In this document: piece by piece, positions 1-7,339 of the stretch
Layout: every line of letters starts with the position of its first letter
How positions within the stretch are numbered: the stretch's first letter is position 1
Position numbers and translations under genes: made by a program
DNA from: ZC4RG35 sp040878345
Lineage (GTDB): Bacteria; Actinomycetota; Acidimicrobiia; Spongiisociales; ZC4RG35
Assembly (NCBI GenBank): GCA_040878345.1
Contig: JBBDML010000001.1
Location: forward strand, 1 to 44,634
DNA: 44,634 nucleotides
Direction of reading: 5' to 3'
Notes under the pieces: model-generated
What the model was told of the DNA's origin: nothing
What the model saw: the letters and a program-made list of their open reading frames with translations, nothing else
The model's database searches: none

Positions 1-2
1 CG

Positions 3-49
3 TTCTGTGCGGATTCGCGCGAACCCCTCCGTCACAGATCCGCACAGAA
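3..49 (+). repeat. 47-bp nested-palindrome repeat, copy 1
   Basis: This 47-bp unit has perfect 12-bp outer arms (TTCTGTGCGGAT and ATCCGCACAGAA) around a 23-nt loop. The loop side carries a second perfect palindrome, TTCGCGCGAA. The unit is identical to the copies at 6814 and 7024. It lies 10 bp past the threonine synthase stop codon on the gene's 3' side, so it could act as a hairpin in that transcript, but no T-run follows it. Confidence 0.85.
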
Positions 50-59
50 TGGGAGTGGC

Positions 60-1223
60 TCACCCGGCTTGGTACTTCTCGGCGGCACCGGTGTTGAGGA
101 GCACCACCGTCTCCCCGGGGGTGATCCAACCGGACGCCACCAGCACCTCATAGGCAGCGACACAGGCCCCACCTTCGGGTGAGCCCGAGATGCCGGCATC
201 GGAGGCGAGACGTTGGGTGGCGGCGAGCATGACGTCCTCCGCGACGGCAACCGCGGTCCCGCCCGTCTCACGCAGACCCCGGAGCATCAGACGGTCACCG
301 AGCGCCGAGGGAACCCTCAACCCGTATGCGCTGGTCTCTGTTGGGTTCTGCCATGGCTCGGCTCGCTCTTGCCCCGAGTCGAATGCCTTGACGATGGGGG
401 CGCAACCGGCGACCTGGACCGCCACCATCCGTGGTGCCTTGTCGATCCATCCCAGCTCCTTCATCTCCTCGAACGCCTTCACGATCCCGATGAGCCCGGT
501 GCCGCCCCCGGTGGGATAGATGACCACGTCCGGCACCGACCCGAGGTCCCAGAAGATCTCGTAGCCCATCATCTTCTTGCCCTCGATGCGGTATGGCTCA
601 TAGAGGGTGGCCAGCGAGAACCAACCGTTGCTCCGCGCCTGCTCGGCCTGGATCTGGGCCGCATCGGCGATGGTGCCATCGATCAGCGTCAGGGTGGCCC
701 CATACCCGGTGATCTCGTCGAGCAACGGTCGGGGCGTATTGTCGGGGACCGCCACCTCGACTCTGACGCCGAACAATGCGGCATAGGCGGCGGCGGCTCC
801 ACCTGCGTTGCCGTTGGATGGAAGACAGAACTCGGTGGCGCCGAGCTCGACGTTCCTCGCCACCGCCACCGCCATGCCCCGCGCCTTGAACGAGCCGGTG
901 GGATTCACCGCCTCGTCCTTCACCCATACCGATGGCCCCAACCCGGGGGCGGCCAACAATGGTGTCGCCCCTTCCCCGAGGCTGAGGGTGTCGGCCCCGG
1001 CCAGGGTGGGGAGCATCTCGTGGAACCGGTATTGGCCGGGGGGACGGTCGAGGATCTCCCCGAGATCCGGAATCGGTGGTTGGTCGAGGCGATATCGCAC
1101 CAATAGTGGGTCGCCGCATCGTCGGCAGACCGACTGCAGACGATCGGCACGGTGTTTGAGACCGCAGGACGAGCAGATCAGATGGCTGGCTGTTGACCCG
1201 GTAGGCCTCTTCAATTCATCCAT
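60..1223 (-). CDS. thrC: threonine synthase (PLP-dependent)
   Basis: The 387-residue product probably converts O-phospho-L-homoserine to L-threonine in the cytoplasm. The N-terminus has a zinc-ribbon-like pair of motifs (C17-x2-C20 and C33-x2-C36), as in one subgroup of threonine synthases. The PLP lysine is K113 in NPTGSFKARG. A PSNGNAGGA segment near residue 135 and a glycine-rich TGGGTGLIG segment match the phosphate-binding loops of fold-type II PLP enzymes. Length is normal for the short actinobacterial/archaeal form. It stands alone; no homoserine kinase or homoserine dehydrogenase is visible beside it. Other fold-type II enzymes (cysteate synthase, threonine dehydratase) are possible, but the zinc ribbon argues for threonine synthase. 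Confidence 0.82.
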   Translation of the reverse strand: MDELKRPTGSTASHLICSSCGLKHRADRLQSVCRRCGDPLLVRYRLDQPPIPDLGEILDRPPGQYRFHEMLPTLAGADTLSLGEGATPLLAAPGLGPSVWVKDEAVNPTGSFKARGMAVAVARNVELGATEFCLPSNGNAGGAAAAYAALFGVRVEVAVPDNTPRPLLDEITGYGATLTLIDGTIADAAQIQAEQARSNGWFSLATLYEPYRIEGKKMMGYEIFWDLGSVPDVVIYPTGGGTGLIGIVKAFEEMKELGWIDKAPRMVAVQVAGCAPIVKAFDSGQERAEPWQNPTETSAYGLRVPSALGDRLMLRGLRETGGTAVAVAEDVMLAATQRLASDAGISGSPEGGACVAAYEVLVASGWITPGETVVLLNTGAAEKYQAG

Positions 1224-1513
1224 GTCATCTCCACGATTCTGGCTGGAACAGACATCGTCATCTCGTCATCTGAACCTAGGGCGATTCGATCAAGGATCCG
1301 ATTCCTGGGCGTCAGAGGGCTCCAGCCCTGGGCCCCGAGGGACCCAAATCCCCGCCGTCGGGACAGGGCCGGGGGCGGTGTACCATGGCATCACGGCGTC
1401 AACGCCTTTCACTTTTCCTCGCGGAGCCTCCGGTCCGGCACCCCGGTTCCCTGCCTGAACCAGTGACCGCTCCAGTTCGTCCCGGTGGACGGGCTCTCCA
1501 GAGGAGAACCAAA

Positions 1514-2689
1514 ATGGCACTCGGCCCAAGACCTTCTATCGGATTCATCTCCACCTACCCACCGACGGTGTGTGGGATCGCCAGCTACACCAAGTCACTT
1601 GCAGGAGCGGTCGCCGATCACAACCGATTTGCCCCCAAGGTGGGAGTTGTCAGTCTCACCGACCAACCCATCGGGATCGTCGACCCCCCGGTGGTCTTCA
1701 GCCATCGAGTGGGTGACGCCGAGTCGCTGCAGACCGCGAGACGCTGGCTCAACACCTTCGACGTGGTCTCGGTCCAGCACGAGTTCGGGATCTTCGGTGG
1801 TCCCGACGGTGAGGAAGTGCTCGAGCTCATCTCGGGCTTGACTGCACCTTCTGTCGTCACTTTTCATACTGTCCTCGACGAGCCCAGCGCCAACCAGCGA
1901 AGGATCATCGAGGAACTCTGTGAGCTGGCCGACCGATTGGTGGTGATGGGCCAGACCACGGCAAAGAGACTGTCCCAGCGCTACGGCGTCGACCCCGACC
2001 GGGTCGAGGTCATCCCCCATGGCGCCGACGCCCGATTCGCCGGGCCATCGCTCGCCACTGGAGGACGTCCCCTGGTCTTGACCTGGGGTCTGATCGGGCC
2101 GGGAAAGGGATTGGAGACGGCAATCGAGGCCTTCGCCGGCCTGGTAGATCTCGACCCGCTGCCCCGATACCTGATCGCCGGTGGCACCCATCCCAACGTG
2201 CGGAGGTCCTCCGGGGAGGCATACCGCGAGGGTCTGGTGTCGCTGGTCGAAGATCTCGGTGCCCTGGGCATCGTCGAGTTCGAAGACCTGTTCTACGACC
2301 GTGCCACTCTGGCCAGACTGGTCCGCAGCGCCGACCTGATAGTCCTCCCCTACTCATCACGTGAGCAGGTGACTTCCGGTGTCCTGGTCGAGGCGATGGC
2401 GGCTTCGAAACCCGTGATCGCCACTGCTTTCCCCCATGCCGTCGAGTTGTTGTCGGGTGGAGCCGGAGTCATCGTCCCCCATGACGATCCCACCGCCCTC
2501 AGCGAAGCCCTGCGCCTTGTCCTTTCAGATCCTGATCTCATGGAGACGATGTCGGAAAAGGCCCGGATCCTGGCCGGCGAGTGGTACTGGCCGTTGGTTG
2601 GGAGGCGCTTTGGCGACATCGTCTTGGATGTCGCAGCTGTGGATAGCGACTCGGCCGATCGGGCAGAGGCGTCTCATGTGGCCGGGTGA
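1514..2689 (+). CDS. family 4-type glycosyltransferase
   Basis: The 391-residue cytoplasmic protein has a GT-B fold of the GT1/GT4 type. The N-terminal half opens with IGFISTYPPTVCGIASYT, a typical donor/acceptor glycine loop. The C-terminal half carries TWGLIGPGKGLETAIEAF, VLPYSSREQVTSGVLVEAMA and SKPVIATAFPHAVELL, the nucleotide-sugar-binding region of GT4 enzymes. An open frame reaches back to 1385, but the ATG at 1514 is preceded by GAGGAG and begins the conserved fold, so it was chosen. Its 3' end overlaps the next gene by 14 bp, so the two are probably translated together. Donor and acceptor cannot be told from sequence. Confidence 0.85.
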   Translation: MALGPRPSIGFISTYPPTVCGIASYTKSLAGAVADHNRFAPKVGVVSLTDQPIGIVDPPVVFSHRVGDAESLQTARRWLNTFDVVSVQHEFGIFGGPDGEEVLELISGLTAPSVVTFHTVLDEPSANQRRIIEELCELADRLVVMGQTTAKRLSQRYGVDPDRVEVIPHGADARFAGPSLATGGRPLVLTWGLIGPGKGLETAIEAFAGLVDLDPLPRYLIAGGTHPNVRRSSGEAYREGLVSLVEDLGALGIVEFEDLFYDRATLARLVRSADLIVLPYSSREQVTSGVLVEAMAASKPVIATAFPHAVELLSGGAGVIVPHDDPTALSEALRLVLSDPDLMETMSEKARILAGEWYWPLVGRRFGDIVLDVAAVDSDSADRAEASHVAG

Positions 2690-3773
2690 GCCCGGTATAG
2701 ATTCCGGTCATCCGTCGTTTGGGTCGTCCCACCCCTATCGGCTTCCCGCCCCGGACTTCACCCACCTCAGGATCATGACCGACCGTCTCGGGCTCTGGGA
2801 ACACGCCTTGGGCCAAGATCCGCGTCCCGAGCATGGCTTCAGCACCGACGACAACGCCCGAGGGTTGATCGTGGTCTCCCGACAGGCCTCGATCTCAGGT
2901 GGCCTTTCCGACCTGGCCGCCACCTATCTCGGGTTCGTTATGGAGTCACAGACTCCGTCAGGTGGATTTCACAACCGGCGCGACTCCGATGGGAGATGGA
3001 TCGACGACGTTGGCAGCGACGACTCCCAGGGGCGGGCTTGGTGGGCCCTGGGGACCGTGGCCCGTCTCGGTGCCACCGACTGGATGCGCGAGGCCGGTCG
3101 CGCAGCCTTCTCCAGCTGTGCTTCTTTCGAATCGACCCACTTGCGGGCGAACGCCTACGCCGTGGTTGGCGCCGCCGAGCTGCTGGACGTGAGTCCTGAC
3201 CATGGTCCGGCACTCCAACTCCTCGAGCGTGGCACCGGTGTGATCGCCTCGGCTGCACATGACATGATCCCCTGGCCCGAGCCCCGTCTCAGCTATGACA
3301 ATGCCCGGATCCCGGAGGCGCTGATGGCCGGTGGTTCCGCACTGGGCGACCTCCGTCTCATCGCCAAAGGGGTCCGTATGCTCGAATACCTGGTGCGGGT
3401 CGAGACCAATGGGGACCACTTCAGCTTCACGCCGGCCTTTGGGTGCGACCTCGACCAGGTTCGCCCCGTCTTCGACCAGCAGCCGATCGAGGCATGGGCG
3501 ATGGGCGAGGCCTGCTACCGGGCATGGTCGCTCACCGGCGAGGTGAAATGGCGGGAGCGGGCGATACGTGCCGCTCGTTGGTTCACCGGCGACAACGACA
3601 CCGGGTTGGCGGTCTACGACCCGACGACCGGAACCACCGGCGACGGCCTCACCCCCGAGACGGTGAGCACCAATTGCGGCGCTGAGTCGACCCTGGCGGG
3701 GATCGCCGCGCTTCAGATCGCCATGTTGTGCACAGCCGACTCAGGGCATGAGCCGGCCGTCTATCAGTCTTAG
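2676..3773 (+). CDS. six-hairpin glycosidase-like protein
   Basis: This 365-residue protein has repeated helical hairpins with aromatic and acidic motifs (FSTDDNARGL, FHNRRDSDGRW, GRAWWALG, SYDNARIPEALM, ETVSTNCGAESTLAG) that suggest an (alpha/alpha)6 barrel like those in glycoside hydrolases and unsaturated glucuronyl hydrolases. The FSTDDNAR motif recurs in proteins, or fused C-terminal domains, that accompany GT4 glycosyltransferases. No signal peptide is visible, so it is probably cytoplasmic. The ATG at 2676 lies inside the end of the glycosyltransferase gene. The pair likely makes or trims one glycan, possibly mannose-based. The fold is inferred from motif pattern; catalytic activity is not shown. 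Confidence 0.65.
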   Translation: MWPGEPGIDSGHPSFGSSHPYRLPAPDFTHLRIMTDRLGLWEHALGQDPRPEHGFSTDDNARGLIVVSRQASISGGLSDLAATYLGFVMESQTPSGGFHNRRDSDGRWIDDVGSDDSQGRAWWALGTVARLGATDWMREAGRAAFSSCASFESTHLRANAYAVVGAAELLDVSPDHGPALQLLERGTGVIASAAHDMIPWPEPRLSYDNARIPEALMAGGSALGDLRLIAKGVRMLEYLVRVETNGDHFSFTPAFGCDLDQVRPVFDQQPIEAWAMGEACYRAWSLTGEVKWRERAIRAARWFTGDNDTGLAVYDPTTGTTGDGLTPETVSTNCGAESTLAGIAALQIAMLCTADSGHEPAVYQS

Positions 3774-3895
3774 GGAGTGCGCTTCTGCTTGTCGGCCAAG
3801 GCGTCACGCTTGACCTTCTTGTCCTGACGTTTCTGTTTCAGGTCCTTGGCGCCGACTTTCTTGGTGTTCTTGCCACCTTTGTCCTTGCTACCCAT
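3770..3895 (-). CDS. 41-residue Lys-rich small protein
   Basis: The short frame begins MGSKDKGGKNTKKVGAKDL and ends DALADKQKRTP. About a third of its residues are lysine or arginine. A strong ribosome-binding site (GGAGG) sits 5 bp upstream of the ATG. Comparable tiny basic proteins are widespread in actinobacteria and have no known role; RNA or ribosome binding is a guess from charge. It converges on the glycosidase-like gene, and the two stop codons overlap by 4 bp. Confidence 0.6.
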   Translation of the reverse strand: MGSKDKGGKNTKKVGAKDLKQKRQDKKVKRDALADKQKRTP

Positions 3896-4056
3896 TAGTG
3901 CCTCCAGGCGGGGTTGTGGACCAGCTTTTGGGAAGGCGCACAACCCATTGGTTCAACTGTGTCGATGCGGGTGTCGCATCTGCCCCGGGTGCTCATCCTA
4001 TCGGGTCGTAGCCCGAGGACGGAGCGGTCAGGATCCGGCAGGGATAGCCTGACCCG

Positions 4057-4239
4057 ATGAGGCGGTTGTTCCAGTTGCTGCTGTTGGCGCTGATCGTCGT
4101 CATCGGCTTGGTCGTGATCGGCCCCACCCTCCCCGAGGGCAACTTCATCCGCACCATGGGTGAGGGGATGAGTGGCTTCTTCTCGGGGATGGGGCGAGGT
4201 TTCGGTGGCGGGTATCAACCGATCAACCCGGCCGGCTGA
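4057..4239 (+). CDS. small single-pass membrane protein, hypothetical
   Basis: The 60-residue product has a basic N-terminus (MRR) and one hydrophobic helix at about residues 4-24. A Gly/Met-rich tail follows (GEGMSGFFSGMGRGFGGG). No Shine-Dalgarno sequence stands out before the ATG. The composition looks like a real membrane miniprotein, but no family is recognised. Confidence 0.45.
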   Translation: MRRLFQLLLLALIVVIGLVVIGPTLPEGNFIRTMGEGMSGFFSGMGRGFGGGYQPINPAG

Positions 4240-4428
4240 CCCAGACCAGTGCTGCCGCACAGGGAAACCCCCAGATTGTCCCGGTGATAAGAGCGTTTCG
4301 GGTGCCAGTCCTAGGCGGCCTCCGACATCACCTTCGCCCCGAGGGAAGTAGAGCCACCTCAATGTCTGTGTCGACTGGCTGGTTCGGTGGGCGACTTCCG
4401 ACCGTCGGCACCTGTTCCATTGGCGCTC

Positions 4429-6615
4429 TCACAGGCCCCCCTGAGGTACACGGGCCGGGGGAAGACTGATCACCACCACGGGGATCTCGGCCGACTCCAG
4501 CATGTAGGAGACCCGGTGGCCATAGAACGGTCGGTCACCGAAAAACCGCGTGCTGGTGCCAAGCACCAACAGCTCGTAGTCACCGGAGTTGGCGAACCTG
4601 ACGATCTCCTCCTCGGCGTTGGTAGCCACTCTGACCCCGGTGGCCACGACCACCCCGAGACGCTCCCCGAAGGCGGCGGCGGTGCTCACCATCTCCTGAC
4701 CGGCCTTGAGACTGTCGTCCACGGATCTGCTCTCCATGAGCATCCCCTGACCCTCAGGCCGATTCACCACGTGCAATGCGAACACTTCTCCCTGGGCCGC
4801 CTTGGCCACCGAGTAGGCGAACTCCTCGGCGGTCCGCGTCGATCTGGTGGCGGCGACGGGGACGAGGATCCTCCGGGGCAGACTTTCGGACACCGGGTTG
4901 GAGGAGGGGAAGCGGACCACCACAGACGGGATCCCGATCCGGGCCAGAACCCGGTCGATGATGTTGCTGAACGTCCCTTCCCGGGTGTCGGTTGCGCCCA
5001 GAACCAACATGTCGTATCCGAGCGCGGCCTCCCTGGCGATGGCGATCGCCGGATCTCGGGCGATACGTCTCACCAGACGCGCCTCGGGGAGATGATCCAA
5101 CACCTCGGCGGGGTCGCCGGCGTGGCCTTCGCGCCTCCGGAGAGCCCGGCGCCAGAATCCGCCGGCCTCGAGATCGACCGCCATCACCGTGATCTCCGCC
5201 TCGGGGAATACGGCAGCAACCAGCTGGGCTGCGTATCTCGAGTTGGCCCCGCCACGGGTGGGGATGAGAATTCGCCTCATACCCAGGATCTCGCTGCTCT
5301 CCCTGAGCTCCTCCCGCGCGAGCCGCGCGGCCTCCTCGGGTGGGGTCTCCCAACCCCGGACCACCACTTTGAGAAGCTGGGGAGCCACGATCGAGGTGAC
5401 CAGAGCGGCCAGAACCATCACGGTGTAACCGGTCTCGGACACCACCCCCAGGTTGAGGGCCACTATGGCAACCACGATCCCCACCGCCCCCAGTGCCGAG
5501 AGCCCCGACCCGAGAGCGAGGGCCTCTCTCCCCCGGATCCCCCCGAACCACCCGCCCGCAAAGGTGCCGCCGATCTTGGTGAGGATGGCGAGGGCGATGA
5601 GCCCCACCGTCCAGAGGATGGCTTCGGCGCTGTCGAGAAGGCCAATGTCGACCCGGAGACCGGAGAAGGCAAAGAAGATGGGGGCGAAGAAGGCGGCGGT
5701 GATCGTTTCCAGGATCGAGCGCACCTGGGGGAGTTGGTGGCGGAGACGGGCAGTGATCACCCCCACCACGAAGGCTCCCAGGATGGCTTCGAGATGAAGG
5801 GCCTGGGTGGCGGCGCCACCGAGCAAGGCTGCTACCAGGGTGATCGACACCGCCGCGGTCACCGATGCCCCCCTGCCCATTACGAACCGCAAGAGACGGT
5901 CGAGAAACCACGCCCCCGCCGTTGCGGCCAGCACGATAAAGATGAGCAGACCGAGGAACGATCGGACGAGACGGTCGAATTGGAAGCCCTCAAGGGCGAC
6001 CCCGGAGAGACCCGCCAACACCAACCAACCCACCGAATCCATGGTCATCCCGGCGGCAACCGTCACTTGGCCGAAGTTGCGTCTCAGGAACCCCAGGTCG
6101 AGGAGGATCTTGGCTGCGACCGGGAGGGCGGACACCGAGAGGGCGAGGGCGAAGAAACCGGCGAAGACCGACCTCTCGAAACCCTCCCCAACAAACGAGC
6201 CGGGCACCAAGAAGGCGAGTGGGATCATCACCGCCAGTGGGACGAGGAGGGCACCGGCCGACACCGAGAGCGCCGCCGTCTTAAAGCGGGCGATGATGCC
6301 GAGGTTGGTCTCGAACCCGATGACCACCAGCAGCATGATCACGCCCAGCCAGGCCATCCCGAACATGACAGAGCGCACCGTGGCCTCCCCGAAGACCCAG
6401 TTGAATGTGTCGGGGGCGAACCGGCCGAAGATGGTGGGCCCGAGCGCGATCCCGGCAAGCAACTCTCCAACTACCGGTGGTTGGCCGATGCTCTTGGCCA
6501 GCCACCCCAGAATCCGAGCCACCCCGACAAGGAGGAGCACTTGGACCAGGAAGACCAGGACCTCGTGCTCGGTGAGGGGTGCTCCCATGGCCCCACCGGC
6601 CTGGCCAGTTGTCAT
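4429..6615 (-). CDS. CPA2 cation:proton antiporter with two UspA domains
   Basis: The 728-residue protein is a KefB/CPA2-type membrane antiporter that probably exchanges Na+ or K+ for protons at the inner membrane. About 12 hydrophobic segments fill residues 10-410, including the family-typical IGQPPVVGELLAGIALGP. Two universal-stress-protein domains follow, one beginning around RRILIPTRGGANSRYAAQL and one around RRILVPVAATRSTRTAEEF. Each ends in a LGATDTREG- or LGTSTRFFG-like nucleotide-binding segment, which suggests gating by ATP or another nucleotide. The frame stays open into the upstream repeat array and gap, but the ATG at 6615 with GGAGG 10 bp upstream is the sensible start; the extension is repeat-derived. 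Confidence 0.88.
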   Translation of the reverse strand: MTTGQAGGAMGAPLTEHEVLVFLVQVLLLVGVARILGWLAKSIGQPPVVGELLAGIALGPTIFGRFAPDTFNWVFGEATVRSVMFGMAWLGVIMLLVVIGFETNLGIIARFKTAALSVSAGALLVPLAVMIPLAFLVPGSFVGEGFERSVFAGFFALALSVSALPVAAKILLDLGFLRRNFGQVTVAAGMTMDSVGWLVLAGLSGVALEGFQFDRLVRSFLGLLIFIVLAATAGAWFLDRLLRFVMGRGASVTAAVSITLVAALLGGAATQALHLEAILGAFVVGVITARLRHQLPQVRSILETITAAFFAPIFFAFSGLRVDIGLLDSAEAILWTVGLIALAILTKIGGTFAGGWFGGIRGREALALGSGLSALGAVGIVVAIVALNLGVVSETGYTVMVLAALVTSIVAPQLLKVVVRGWETPPEEAARLAREELRESSEILGMRRILIPTRGGANSRYAAQLVAAVFPEAEITVMAVDLEAGGFWRRALRRREGHAGDPAEVLDHLPEARLVRRIARDPAIAIAREAALGYDMLVLGATDTREGTFSNIIDRVLARIGIPSVVVRFPSSNPVSESLPRRILVPVAATRSTRTAEEFAYSVAKAAQGEVFALHVVNRPEGQGMLMESRSVDDSLKAGQEMVSTAAAFGERLGVVVATGVRVATNAEEEIVRFANSGDYELLVLGTSTRFFGDRPFYGHRVSYMLESAEIPVVVISLPPARVPQGGL

Positions 6616-6813
6616 CGGCTGGTGGCCTCCGCGGGGAGCGCATTCAATGACCGCATTAGATCCTTCCTCTGTGCCTACGGGGTTAGCTGACGGGCTCGAG
6701 CTGGAAGGTGCTCTACCCGGCTGGGCCGGGATTCGCCCCGAGTGCGGGCCCCCCGCCCCGGGGCACTCCCCCGGGCTCGGCGGATCGTGATCGTAACCCG
6801 TCGACTTGCTCCG

Positions 6814-6860
6814 TTCTGTGCGGATTCGCGCGAACCCCTCCGTCACAGATCCGCACAGAA
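6814..6860 (+). repeat. 47-bp nested-palindrome repeat, copy 2
   Basis: This copy is identical to copy 1 in all 47 positions, including the 12-bp arms and the inner TTCGCGCGAA. A 15-bp spacer separates it from the next copy, so the tandem period is 62 bp. All copies point the same way. Confidence 0.9.
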
Positions 6861-6875
6861 AGGAGGGTGCCGTCG

Positions 6876-6919
6876 TTCTGTGCGGATTCGCGCGAACCCC
6901 TCCGTCACAGATCCGCACA
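6876..6919 (+). repeat. 47-bp nested-palindrome repeat, copy 3, cut by gap
   Basis: The first 44 of 47 bases match the other copies. The last three (GAA) are lost in the run of N. Confidence 0.9.
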
Positions 6920-7019
6920 NNNNNNNNNNNNNNNNNNNNNNNNNNNNNNNNNNNNNNNNNNNNNNNNNNNNNNNNNNNNNNNNNNNNNNNNNNNNNNNNN
7001 NNNNNNNNNNNNNNNNNNN
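6920..7019. other. assembly gap inside the tandem repeat
   Basis: Exactly 100 N. The left flank stops 3 bp before the end of a repeat copy, and the right flank resumes 4 bp before the next copy. With a 62-bp period, the true missing length would be 14 + 62n bp if the array is regular. The 100 is therefore a placeholder. Confidence 0.9.
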
Positions 7020-7023
7020 GTCG

Positions 7024-7070
7024 TTCTGTGCGGATTCGCGCGAACCCCTCCGTCACAGATCCGCACAGAA
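7024..7070 (+). repeat. 47-bp nested-palindrome repeat, last copy of array
   Basis: This is a full copy identical to copies 1 and 2. It is followed by AGGGAGTG, similar to the flank after the other copies (A/T-GGGAGTG or AGGAGGGTG). It ends 56 bp before the start of the small charged protein gene. Confidence 0.9.
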
Positions 7071-7126
7071 AGGGAGTGCGACGACCCGTCGAAAACGCAA
7101 TCCCCTCCATCCTGTAAGGTCAGTTG

Positions 7127-7306
7127 GTGGTTTCAGATAGCCCCGCACCATCGGAGACCGAGGACGAACGATCCAAGCGTCACGAGCGGGAGCGGATCGA
7201 GTCCAACGAGCGCTACGAGCAAGAGCGCAAGGAGTCCCACGACCGTGCCGAGAAGGAACGGCTCGACGACCGGGAACGCCGCCGTCAGGACAACGACGGG
7301 ACCTGA
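7127..7306 (+). CDS. small highly charged protein, hypothetical
   Basis: The 59-residue product is almost entirely Glu, Asp, Arg, Lys, Gln and Ser (for example RHERERIESNERYEQERKE). It would form a single long charged helix, perhaps a coiled coil. A GTG at 7127 follows TAAGG at suitable spacing; a TTG at 7124 is the alternative start. No family is recognised. Its low-complexity charge makes chance coding possible, but the frame closes cleanly and no hydrophobic residues intrude. Confidence 0.45.
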   Translation: MVSDSPAPSETEDERSKRHERERIESNERYEQERKESHDRAEKERLDDRERRRQDNDGT

Positions 7307-7339
7307 CTCCCTCCTGAGCCCTGCCTGTCGGAAGCTGCC

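Larger units (their letters stand above)
6616..7126. other. non-coding region with repeat array between divergent genes
   Basis: About 510 bp without a convincing gene separate the antiporter (leftward) from the small charged protein (rightward). The region holds three or more copies of the 47-bp palindromic repeat and an assembly gap. Open frames that cross it read the repeat in all phases and are not genes. Promoters for both neighbours must lie here, so the repeat could be regulatory; no clear -10/-35 pair was identified. Confidence 0.7.

Noticed and set aside
4387..6690. Long plus-strand frame opposite the antiporter
   Set aside because: It is a high-GC antisense shadow rich in His, Gly, Pro, Asp and Glu with no domain, while the minus strand encodes a clear antiporter.
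6814..7070. CRISPR array
   Set aside because: Spacers are only 15 bp and similar to each other, the repeat is a long nested palindrome, and no cas gene is present.
6616..7110. N-terminal extension of the antiporter through the repeats
   Set aside because: The extension consists of repeat sequence and unknown bases. A good ribosome-binding site precedes the ATG at 6615.
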